Shown here: piece by piece, positions 47,238 to 54,695 of the stretch
How positions within the stretch are numbered: the stretch's first letter is position 1
Layout of the letters: each line of letters opens with the position of its first letter
Assembly: GCA_019359075.1 (NCBI GenBank)
Contig: JAHHIB010000002.1
Location: forward strand, 1-64,000
Reading direction: 5' to 3'
Source: Kalymmatonema hyalinum WJT4-NPBG1
Lineage (GTDB): Bacteria > Cyanobacteriota > Cyanobacteriia > Cyanobacteriales > Nostocaceae
Length of the DNA stretch: 64,000 bases
Translations under genes and position numbers: made by a program
The notes under the pieces: generated by a model
Database searches by the model: none
What the model was told of the DNA's origin: nothing
What the model saw: the letters and a program-made list of their open reading frames with translations, nothing else

Positions 47238-47278
47238 AGGGCTTTTTCCTTTCCTCACTAAGGAAAGGAAAAAGCCCT
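47238..47278 (+). terminator. Strong hairpin after the VKOR-like gene
   Basis: Two perfect 18-base arms (47238-47255 and 47261-47278) with a 5-base loop lie 20 bases after the stop. No T tract follows on the plus strand, so it may be a processing or stabilising hairpin rather than a simple terminator. Confidence 0.7.
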
Positions 47279-47346
47279 CTTGTTCTGGGAGAAAAATTAG
47301 GGAGAAGTCACGGCTTCCGGGGAATTCAAAAGTATCAATTAAAAAT

Positions 47347-47379
47347 TCAAAAATTCAAAAATAATTTTTGAATTTTTGA
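47347..47379 (-). terminator. AT-rich terminator of the aldo/keto reductase gene
   Basis: Perfect 15-base arms (47347-47361, 47365-47379) with a 3-base loop, followed on the minus strand by an A/T-rich tract, 11 bases after the gene's stop. Confidence 0.65.
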
Positions 47380-47389
47380 GCAGCGAGGA

Positions 47390-48412
47390 TTATCGCCGAT
47401 ATTCATCGCCGCAGTCGCCAATCAATTGATACAAATCCCGTGAGTTGCTAGATATAGCATTTATTTGATTTAAATCCTCAGCATCCAGTGTGAAGTTAAA
47501 CACTTTGGCATTGTCTTCTACGTGTTCGGATACGCCAAGCCTTGCACCAACAATTACACCTGCGACAGTTGGCTTATCCAAAATATAACGTGCTGCCACA
47601 TTAGAGATACTGACGCTGTATTTGTCGGCTATTTGTTTAAGGGTAGAAAGTAATTCTTGAAAAAGTCTCCAACCACCCCAACCATCTATCATATTTTTGT
47701 ATTTTTTCAAGCTAGCAGTGGTGAGGTCAAATCCGCGTGGCTCGGGTTTACCCAAGTACTTTTCTGATAACAAACCGCCGCAAATTGTGCCGTAAGTGAA
47801 AAGTTTTATATCATGCTGTTGACAAAACGGAATCATATTAACTTCAGGGCGGCGGTCAACAAGAGAAAATTGCACTTGGTTGGAAACGATTTTAATGCCT
47901 GCTTCAGTTATAATTTGCAGATGTTCTGTATCAAAGTTAGTTAAAGCTAAATGCTTGATTTTTCCCTCACCTTGCAGTCCTGCCATATACTTGAGGGCAT
48001 CCAGGTAATTTTTATCCCGGTATTGCCACCAGTGAAATTGCATCAAATCTAATGATTCTACACCCATCCTTCTGAGCGAGATATTAATGTTTTCCTCAAC
48101 CAATTCTCTGGTCATCCTAGCAGGACGCGGTACCCATTTCGTAAAGGCTTGAATGTTAGATAAAGCCTCTTCGCCACGAGTCGCAATTAACTGACGGCGA
48201 AACTCACCAATAAAATCTTCTGCTGGTCCATAATGGTCTGCTAAGTCCCAAGTCGTAAAGCCTGCATCAAAATATTTGAACATACTTTGAATGGCGGCTT
48301 TTGGATCAATGCGTCCGTGTGCGCCGGAGACTTGCCACATCCCGTTTAAGGTACGGCAAATGTTTAAATCAGGAGTGAATTGTAAACGGCTTGATGCGGG
48401 TAGGTTCATCAC
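47390..48412 (-). CDS. Aldo/keto reductase
   Basis: The 340-residue TIM-barrel protein has the catalytic set Asp/Tyr in WDLADHYGPAEDF (about 55-65), Lys in AFTKWVPR and His in LMQFHWWQY. The NADPH-binding end VAGVIVGARLGVSEHVEDN is present. It reduces an unknown aldehyde or ketone in the cytosol. It is convergent with the VKOR-like gene and 130 bases away from the P450 gene; no operon is clear. Confidence 0.9.
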   Translation of the reverse strand: MMNLPASSRLQFTPDLNICRTLNGMWQVSGAHGRIDPKAAIQSMFKYFDAGFTTWDLADHYGPAEDFIGEFRRQLIATRGEEALSNIQAFTKWVPRPARMTRELVEENINISLRRMGVESLDLMQFHWWQYRDKNYLDALKYMAGLQGEGKIKHLALTNFDTEHLQIITEAGIKIVSNQVQFSLVDRRPEVNMIPFCQQHDIKLFTYGTICGGLLSEKYLGKPEPRGFDLTTASLKKYKNMIDGWGGWRLFQELLSTLKQIADKYSVSISNVAARYILDKPTVAGVIVGARLGVSEHVEDNAKVFNFTLDAEDLNQINAISSNSRDLYQLIGDCGDEYRR

Positions 48413-48542
48413 AAATTACGGCAGAATCTCCCTTTCATGAGTCAAACATGGTAGGGGAGGAATGCCGTCCTCCAACTATTGAACGACAAAAACTTTAGGT
48501 CTTGCTTGAGAGTATAATCGATCGCCGAGCGCGCTGGCTGTT

Positions 48543-50024
48543 TCATCCTGGCAACTGCACCATCTCGCGCACATTCCCCTGCACACCACCCACTCCCTGA
48601 GCAAACTGGCGGTCTTGCTTATGAACCATCATCGGCATCCCGTGCTTGGGAGTCATGACAATAAAACCACAGCGTTCAACTCTTTGCTGCGGAAGGTATT
48701 GCAGGCGGTATTTTTGTAGCAGCATTGCCAGGACAATCTTAATTTCCAGCATCGCAAAGCCAGCTCCGATACAGATGCGTGATCCAGCACTAAAGGGGTT
48801 GTATTCAAACATCGTAGGTTCAAATCCCTCCCAGCGCTTGGGGTTAAATCTCTCTGGCTCTGGATAAACTTCGGGCATATGATGGGTTTGGTAAATGCTG
48901 ACGAGAACCTCGGTTCCGGCTGGCAAGGCGTACCCTCCAAGTTCAGTCGGTTGCGAGGTCACACGCCCGTTCCAAGGTATAAGGGGCAACACCCGCATAC
49001 TCTCTTTAATGACTCGCTCCAACAACGGTAACTGCTGCAACTGCTCGACGGTTGGCGCTTCAGAGTGCAACACGCTCTCGAGTTCATCAAGCAGGTCGGC
49101 GGCTACCTCTGGATGTTGTGAAAGCAGAAATAACGTCCACGTAAGGGCATTGGCACTGGTTTCATGCCCCGCCGCAAAGATAACACCCGTGTGTCCCAGC
49201 AGTTCGTCCTCAGTCAGCGCCACACCACTCTCGGCATCCCGTGCCTGGATTAACATTGACAGTACGTCCCCATCATCAGTGCCACTCGCTCGTTTACGCC
49301 GAATGAGAACACGCATTTCGTCATCCAGTTGCGCCATTAAATTGAGTAAGTGATGGTAGGGTAGCCCTGGTAAGTCAAAGGGCAACAGAGCAACCCCAAC
49401 AGTACCCTGCATAGCCAAAGCTTTTTGTAAAGTCCTCCCGGTTTTACCCCCCTCCTCACCAAGATCACACCCGAATAGGGTCTTGGTCGCTACACGCAGG
49501 GTGAGGAGTCGCATCACCTCAGCGATGTCGGTTGGCTTGTCAATCGGCAATTGCTCCAGTACCGATTGGGTAATAGCAACAATATTGTCGCGGTAGGAAT
49601 CGATTCGCTGTTTATGAAACGCAGGCATCAAAAGCTGGCGGTGCTGGCGGTGAGTTAGACCGTTGACACCAAAGAGCCCCACGCCAAAGTGCTTTAGCGG
49701 TTCCGTACGCTTTGATTCATCCCGCTTACGGTATAATCCTCCGGACAAGGGATACTTGTAGTAAATCTCGTGCTGGCTAGTAACTTGACGAACATATTCC
49801 GGACCGTAGGTGAACACTGTCCCAGGACAGTTGGGGAGCGGCGAGTAGAGATTAGTGCCCCCGCCTGCTGTTAGGGAGACCACCGGACCATACGTTTGAA
49901 ACAGATCACGCGATACCCCTATCGAGTCTGTGGCAAAGCGCAAGACCATAGCAGCGCGTCCCAGGATTGGTAAAGGGCGAGGTCCAGGTACGGTCCATTT
50001 CAGTTGATCGGTGGTCGTTATCAT
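48543..50024 (-). CDS. Cytochrome P450
   Basis: I start at the ATG at 50024 (493 residues, MITTTDQLKWTVPGPRPLPI). The proline-rich start, helix-I AGHETSANALTW, ExxR in KESMRVLP, PEPERFNPKRW and the heme loop FSAGSRICIGAGFA with Cys near 418 are all intact. It is soluble or peripheral, with no N-terminal anchor. The substrate is unknown; similar cyanobacterial enzymes hydroxylate fatty acids, terpenes or small aromatics. Electrons would come from a ferredoxin. The GC-richer DNA suggests acquisition from elsewhere. Confidence 0.94.
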   Translation of the reverse strand: MITTTDQLKWTVPGPRPLPILGRAAMVLRFATDSIGVSRDLFQTYGPVVSLTAGGGTNLYSPLPNCPGTVFTYGPEYVRQVTSQHEIYYKYPLSGGLYRKRDESKRTEPLKHFGVGLFGVNGLTHRQHRQLLMPAFHKQRIDSYRDNIVAITQSVLEQLPIDKPTDIAEVMRLLTLRVATKTLFGCDLGEEGGKTGRTLQKALAMQGTVGVALLPFDLPGLPYHHLLNLMAQLDDEMRVLIRRKRASGTDDGDVLSMLIQARDAESGVALTEDELLGHTGVIFAAGHETSANALTWTLFLLSQHPEVAADLLDELESVLHSEAPTVEQLQQLPLLERVIKESMRVLPLIPWNGRVTSQPTELGGYALPAGTEVLVSIYQTHHMPEVYPEPERFNPKRWEGFEPTMFEYNPFSAGSRICIGAGFAMLEIKIVLAMLLQKYRLQYLPQQRVERCGFIVMTPKHGMPMMVHKQDRQFAQGVGGVQGNVREMVQLPG

Positions 50025-50065
50025 CGTTCGTAGAACAGTTCGTAGTCTTATGGACAAAATTCTAA

Positions 50066-50413
50066 CTAACGCCAGCCTTTTTGAGCTTGCTCTAAAACAT
50101 AAGCAGAGACATCTTGTATTTCTTGTTCGGTCAGGCGGTCTTTGTAGGCTGACATATTGCTTTTGCCATTAGCAACAATCGAGGAAATTGCCTCAATGGA
50201 ATCCATGCCATACTTTTTGAGCGCTTTTAGTTTCAAGTTTTTGCCTCGCCTAACAATGTTGCTACCGTTAATATGACAACCAGCACATTGAACGCTAAAT
50301 ATTTTTTCGCCATTAGCTGTATCTGCGGCTAATGCTGTAGGAATGAAGTTCAGATTTAAGACAATGAATGTCAGTAAGAAAATTGTGAGTAGCTTTGTCA
50401 ATTTGATATTCAT
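50066..50413 (-). CDS. petJ: Cytochrome c6 (thylakoid lumen electron carrier)
   Basis: The 115-residue protein has a signal peptide of about 29 residues ending TALA-A, the heme motif CAGCH at 43-47 and the axial Met at about 87 in GKSNMSAY. Cytochrome c6 carries electrons from cytochrome b6f to photosystem I or the oxidase. The end QAQKGW is typical. It lies 41 bases upstream of the P450 start, which might allow co-transcription. Confidence 0.92.
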   Translation of the reverse strand: MNIKLTKLLTIFLLTFIVLNLNFIPTALAADTANGEKIFSVQCAGCHINGSNIVRRGKNLKLKALKKYGMDSIEAISSIVANGKSNMSAYKDRLTEQEIQDVSAYVLEQAQKGWR

Positions 50414-50703
50414 TTCAATATTAATTACATAAGGTTGTATTTTGAGGTTGATAAGTCAGTGGGCGAAATTAACGTAAAATATACTCCTACTTCGTAGTGA
50501 GTGCTGTCTTCACTTAGGGCGAGGATTTTAAGGGCTAAAGCCCTTACTACAAACTTTTTTTTACTGCTTTCAAAGTCATTCTTGGCATCGCCTAGTAAGT
50601 GATTTCTACAAGCTACATAACTAAATCTCCTTTGCTGGATAGAATTTTGATGCTCTCTCTGTTGATTATCATCCTATAGAGTGTCTGCAAAATTACGACT
50701 TAG
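50414..50703. other. Divergent intergenic region with a palindrome
   Basis: AAGGGCT/AGCCCTT at 50530-50545 is a 7-base-arm palindrome of the same type as 37042-37055, with related flanks. The remaining sequence should contain the petJ promoter; nothing else is evident. Confidence 0.5.
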
Positions 50704-52155
50704 ATGAATCGCAAGCGTTTATTATTGGCGATCGCCGCACTGTTGCTGATTGTCTTTTCTTGGTGGGGTGTTCTTACAGCGCGGACTGGGTTAGTGGTGC
50801 GTAGCCTTCAGCGTGAAGAAGTACCGATGCTGTACCTTGCGCCACGCAACGCCGAGAAGATACCGGGTGTCCTCATAGCGCACGGTTATGCAGGTTCCAA
50901 GCAATTGATGTTGGGTTACGCCCACGTTTTGGCACACGCAGGTTATGCTGTGATGCTATGGGATTTTAACAGTCATGGGGCTAACGCCAAACCACTGGAA
51001 CGTGGTTCACTCCAGCAAAACTTAGATGTTGCTTATGCAGCTCTTGTAGAACAACCAGAAGTAGATTCGTCGCGGTTGGCGTTGCTAGGGCATTCTATGG
51101 GGAGTGGTGCGGTGATGTCGGCGGGTATTCAGAATGTCAACCGTTTTGCTGCAACTGTTGCCGTTTCGCCCACGGGTGCGAATGTAACGCCGTCAGCCCC
51201 GCGTAACCTGCAGTTGCAAGCTGGTACTTGGGAAGGTCGCTTTGTTGCCAATGCACAGCGGTTGCTGAGGACGGCGGGAGGAGAAAATGACAACTTTGCT
51301 GAGGGAAGGGGGCGATCGCTTGTCGTTATTCCCAACGCCGAACACATCACCATTCTGTTTCGCGATGCTAGCCAGCAAGCCGCTAAAAACTGGGTTGATG
51401 CCACGTTTGGAGTGCAACGCAGCAGTAACTATGTTGACTATCGGATGATTTGGTATTTCCTGCACTTGCTAGCATGGCTGGGTTTACTTGGTGCAGTTGC
51501 GCCCGTAATAACTTCGCCTTCTACCCTAGATAAGCTGAAAGTTCCTCAGTTGAGAAGCTGGGGAGGTTTACTGGCTGCACCTTTTGTGGCAAGCGGTGTA
51601 CTCACGTTGTTGAGTCGTGGTGGCGATATTAACAGTTTAGGTGGTTTGCTGGTAGGCGGTGCGGTGAGCATTTGGTTCGGCGCTGCGGGTTTCGTTTGGC
51701 TGGCTGTCATGTTTCGCTTACCGCGTCCTACACTACGAACTGTGGGGCTAGGTGTAGGGCTATTTGTAGTATTGTGGGTTGCCTTTGGCGCAATGGCGCA
51801 GGTGGTGTGGTTGCAGTGGTGGCTCATTCCTGCGCGTTTGAAGTTGTTTCCCCTCATGTCACTCGCTTGTTTTCCTTGGTTTTTGGCATCGGGAGTCGCA
51901 CAACAAAGCGTTGGAGTTGGAAAACGAATTTTGTGGTGGCTAGGACAAAGTGTGATTTTGGTAGGGGGTTTTATTTTGGTGCTTTACTTGTTGCCAGAAC
52001 TCGGCTTCATTTACCTTTTGCTGCCATTGTTTCCCTTAATTATGGCGATTTTCTCATTTGCTGCCAGCTTATTTGAAGAACTTTGGATTTATGCCATTGG
52101 TAGCGCGTTATTGTTTGGTTGGATACTAGCAGCTGCCTTTCCTTTAGCTAGCTAG
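50704..52155 (+). CDS. Alpha/beta hydrolase with C-terminal membrane domain
   Basis: The 483-residue protein has an N-terminal membrane anchor (about 5-25), an alpha/beta-hydrolase domain with the nucleophile elbow GHSMGSG (Ser at 131) after VLIAHGYAGSK, and SLVVIPNAEHITIL carrying the probable catalytic His. From about 245 to 480 there are about six or seven membrane segments. Such a fused hydrolase and polytopic domain is unusual; it may act on a lipid or lipid-linked substrate. The start is the ATG at 50704. Confidence 0.78.
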   Translation: MNRKRLLLAIAALLLIVFSWWGVLTARTGLVVRSLQREEVPMLYLAPRNAEKIPGVLIAHGYAGSKQLMLGYAHVLAHAGYAVMLWDFNSHGANAKPLERGSLQQNLDVAYAALVEQPEVDSSRLALLGHSMGSGAVMSAGIQNVNRFAATVAVSPTGANVTPSAPRNLQLQAGTWEGRFVANAQRLLRTAGGENDNFAEGRGRSLVVIPNAEHITILFRDASQQAAKNWVDATFGVQRSSNYVDYRMIWYFLHLLAWLGLLGAVAPVITSPSTLDKLKVPQLRSWGGLLAAPFVASGVLTLLSRGGDINSLGGLLVGGAVSIWFGAAGFVWLAVMFRLPRPTLRTVGLGVGLFVVLWVAFGAMAQVVWLQWWLIPARLKLFPLMSLACFPWFLASGVAQQSVGVGKRILWWLGQSVILVGGFILVLYLLPELGFIYLLLPLFPLIMAIFSFAASLFEELWIYAIGSALLFGWILAAAFPLAS

Positions 52156-52272
52156 TTGTTTTCTACCTATTCTACCTAAAGGATGTACCGCCTTAGAAAA
52201 TATTGCGTCACGATAAAGGAGAGACATACTCTCGATAAATTTCTATAAGTTAAATCTCAAAGAGCATTGAAG

Positions 52273-53052
52273 ATGACTAATAATATCAAAGAGCAAATTA
52301 AAAACGACCTGCAACAAGCAAAACAAACCGGACAACTCAGATCGGAACGTGTTCGAGAAATTGTAAAATCTGCACTTTCTCAGGTAGTTTCTGAGTTTAA
52401 AGAAGGTTCTACTGAACTTCGCACCCTTGTTAAAGATGCTGTCTCTACTGTCATTGAAAACTTACAAGAAAAAGGTAGTGACGTGAAAGAAGAAGTGACG
52501 GCATCCATTGAGGGAGCGTTGGAAGCAGTTAATAGTAAAAGACACGAATCTATTGCTAAAACTCAAGCTGAAGTTAAGCAACTACAAGCTAAATTAGATG
52601 AACAAGAAGAAAAAATTCAGCAAGAAGTTGAAGGAATTTTAACAGAAATTCAAGACACCAGTCAAGAAAAATCTGCTAGTGCAAAAACCGCTATTGATTC
52701 GGCTATCAATGGGATCAAAAATAGTGAAGAAGCAGAATTATTAAAGAAACGCTATGCTCAACTGCGAGCACAGCTAGCCATCGTACAAGCTAATTTGGCT
52801 GCACGTTATGGCGGACGTTCTGAGGAAGTTCAAGGATATTTAGACGAAGCTAAAAACTGGTTTAACCAAGCTCGTCCGCAAGCAGAAGTGGTAGTTGCAC
52901 AGGTACAAGAAAAAAGTACGCATATAGACCAAAAACTTGGCGAAGCAGGTACGGCGATCGCTAAAAAAGAGCGGCAAATCAAACAAATATTAAGGGAGTT
53001 ACTCCATGCAGCGGCTGACAGGTTAAAAGATAAAGAACCTGTTAAGAAATAG
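52273..53052 (+). CDS. Long amphipathic coiled-coil protein
   Basis: I start at the ATG at 52273 (259 residues); an upstream TTG gives two extra residues. The protein is soluble and strongly charged, nearly all helical, with stretches such as KQLQAKLDEQEEKIQQEVEG and KTAIDSAINGIKNSEEAELL. There is no signal peptide and no enzyme motif. It resembles LEA-like or phasin-like helical proteins. Function is unknown; stress protection is an inference. Two hairpins end the transcript. Confidence 0.7.
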   Translation: MTNNIKEQIKNDLQQAKQTGQLRSERVREIVKSALSQVVSEFKEGSTELRTLVKDAVSTVIENLQEKGSDVKEEVTASIEGALEAVNSKRHESIAKTQAEVKQLQAKLDEQEEKIQQEVEGILTEIQDTSQEKSASAKTAIDSAINGIKNSEEAELLKKRYAQLRAQLAIVQANLAARYGGRSEEVQGYLDEAKNWFNQARPQAEVVVAQVQEKSTHIDQKLGEAGTAIAKKERQIKQILRELLHAAADRLKDKEPVKK

Positions 53053-53068
53053 GTAGACTACCAGCGAC

Positions 53069-53097
53069 AGGGTAGGCAAATGCCTACCCTAATTTTT
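53069..53097 (+). terminator. Intrinsic terminator
   Basis: Arms AGGGTAGGCA (53069-53078) and TGCCTACCCT (53081-53090) with a 2-base loop are followed by AATTTTT, 17 bases after the coiled-coil gene. Confidence 0.8.
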
Positions 53098-53110
53098 ACA
53101 TAATCTAAAA

Positions 53111-53149
53111 TAGAGACGCGACATGAATGCCGCGTCTCTACAGTTTTTT
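53111..53149 (+). terminator. Second hairpin with T tract (GTAGAGACG repeat family)
   Basis: Arms TAGAGACGCG (53111-53120) and CGCGTCTCTA (53131-53140), with further pairing inside, are followed by CAGTTTTTT. The arms belong to the repeat family also seen at 12358 and 54634. Confidence 0.75.
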
Positions 53150-53200
53150 AGCGTCTTTTGTTGGAATTTCAAGGAAGATGACTACCAATGGTGCAAAAGG

Positions 53201-53392
53201 TTAGTATATTTCTCCCCCTCTGTCCATTTTCTCTTCGTGCTTGGCAATAACCCAAATTGCATGAATACTACCAGGAAGCCACCCAAGAAGCGTCAGCAAA
53301 ACATTAATCAACAGAGTAGGACCAACGCCAGCTGTAAGAAAAACGCCTAAAGGAGGCACGACTAAACCTAGAATAAAACGAACTAATTTCAT
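53201..53392 (-). CDS. YqaE/Pmp3 family membrane protein
   Basis: The 63-residue protein has two membrane helices: FILGLVVPPLGVFLTAG, then LLINVLLTLLGWLPGSIHAI with the diagnostic PGSIHAIW, and a charged tail KHEEKMDRG. Pmp3/YqaE proteins affect membrane potential and are induced by salt, cold and envelope stress. It is monocistronic. Confidence 0.93.
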   Translation of the reverse strand: MKLVRFILGLVVPPLGVFLTAGVGPTLLINVLLTLLGWLPGSIHAIWVIAKHEEKMDRGGEIY

Positions 53393-53534
53393 GGAATTTC
53401 TGCTACTTTCTTAAACTGTTTTCACTTTTATTTTCTTGAATGAACCGAACGAAGAACTCCTCCACAGGAATTATCTTGATTCGGCGTAGAGTAGAGATAA
53501 GAATAGCTTCCTCTCTACAGATCATTGCTGATAT

Positions 53535-53936
53535 CTAACTTGATGGCAATTCTGCTTTACTTTTTGTATCTTGAGCGCTACCTAAAGCTAGATTTCTTTC
53601 AGCAAAGTATTTGTTAATGAAAGTGCTAGCAAAAGAAAGAACAACAGGACCGAGAAGAAAACCAATTAATCCGTGAACTTGGAACCCAGGAACAAAAAAT
53701 GCTGCTAAAGAGAAACATATGCCGTTAACAACCAGTGAAAATGCTCCTAAGCTCAGGAAGTTAAGTGGCAAAGAAAGAACCGATAGAACTGGCTTGACTG
53801 AACCATTGATAAAACCAATAGCCAAAGCAGCGATCATTGCTGCTGGGAAATTATCAATGTTAACACCAGGAACAACTAAATCAACAATTAGCAAGCTTAA
53901 AGCTGTTGCTATAGCGGTGACAAATGCTCCAATCAT
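53535..53936 (-). CDS. Phage holin family 4 (YvlD-like) membrane protein
   Basis: The 133-residue protein has four membrane segments: ATALSLLIVDLVVPGVNI, AMIAALAIGFINGSV, LGAFSLVVNGICFSLA and LIGFLLGPVVLSFAS. This matches the Phage_holin_4_2/DUF-type membrane proteins (YvlD) linked to envelope stress rather than to true phage lysis. It sits 140 bases from Pmp3 on the same strand. No phage genes are present. Confidence 0.8.
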   Translation of the reverse strand: MIGAFVTAIATALSLLIVDLVVPGVNIDNFPAAMIAALAIGFINGSVKPVLSVLSLPLNFLSLGAFSLVVNGICFSLAAFFVPGFQVHGLIGFLLGPVVLSFASTFINKYFAERNLALGSAQDTKSKAELPSS

Positions 53937-54222
53937 TGTTTTTTCCTAAAACCCAGAGAATTTATTTTTGAACTCCTTCTCCTATATTCAAACGATGTAC
54001 TCCACCTTAACCTCTCTAACAAGGCAGATTTCTTCTTATGCCATTTGGCTAGTATTTAAAAATAGTTAACAGTGTGGTGTCATAAATTAAAGTTAAGAGT
54101 TTAGCACCAACTAATTTATAAAGAAAATATTAAAGTTTTAGGCTAAATTTTTAGGGTGCGTTAACCAAAACTCCGGCACCCTACAATCATTTTATACTTA
54201 GCTCTATAAATGTCCTCTATAA
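53937..54222. other. Intergenic region
   Basis: A short inverted repeat with AGGGTGC (about 54153) and GCACCCT (about 54176) sits downstream of the ferredoxin gene and could end its transcript. Otherwise the DNA is AT-rich and featureless. Confidence 0.45.
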
Positions 54223-54564
54223 CTATTCTGATGGTGCTGCATTTGGATTAAAGTAAAGCGATGATTTATACAAGAGTTGTTCTTGATGAGTTTCTAAAGT
54301 GCAATCCGACAAAGGATAAGCAACACAGGTAATAGTGTAGCCAGCCTCTACTTCATTTGGACGCAGAAACTTTTGCTCACTTTGGTCAATTTCTCCACTG
54401 ATTATCTTGGCAACACAGGCAGAACATTCCCCTTGTTTGCATCCAGATGGTAAACGGATACCAGCTTCTTGGGCGATATCAAGAATATACTGGTCATCTG
54501 GGACTTCGATAGTGCGATCCAATCCAATTGCGGAATTGATGAGTCGAACTTGATAAATTGCCAT
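54223..54564 (-). CDS. Plant-type 2Fe-2S ferredoxin
   Basis: The 113-residue protein has the cluster cysteines at 42, 47, 50 and 80 (GCKQGECSACV, then YTITCVAYP). It carries one electron to acceptors such as nitrite reductase, FNR or P450. It is longer and less acidic than PetF and is more like divergent ferredoxins of unknown role. It may feed the P450 in the region, but this is a guess. It follows Tex on the same strand with a 130-base gap. Confidence 0.9.
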   Translation of the reverse strand: MAIYQVRLINSAIGLDRTIEVPDDQYILDIAQEAGIRLPSGCKQGECSACVAKIISGEIDQSEQKFLRPNEVEAGYTITCVAYPLSDCTLETHQEQLLYKSSLYFNPNAAPSE

Positions 54565-54633
54565 CTGTGATTTTTATACGAGATTTACATGAATGCTATT
54601 TTCCACCGCTTGGGTGATTTCGCACCACAAGGC

Positions 54634-54667
54634 AATGTAGAGACGTTGCATGCAACGTCTCTACATT
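54634..54667. repeat. 34-base perfect palindrome
   Basis: Two 17-base arms meet without a loop (centre GCATGC) between the Tex stop and the ferredoxin start. The outer GTAGAGACG is shared with hairpins at 12358 and 53111. It may be a terminator of tex or a mobile palindrome. Confidence 0.75.
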
Positions 54668-54695
54668 TTTGCGCCTTTGCCCGAGACTTATATTT

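Noticed and set aside
49000-49353. Ser-rich plus-strand frame within the P450 gene
   Set aside because: Antisense shadow of a gene with all P450 motifs intact.
53535-53936. Holin-like gene as a sign of a prophage
   Set aside because: The protein is of the YvlD-like membrane group and no other phage gene is present.
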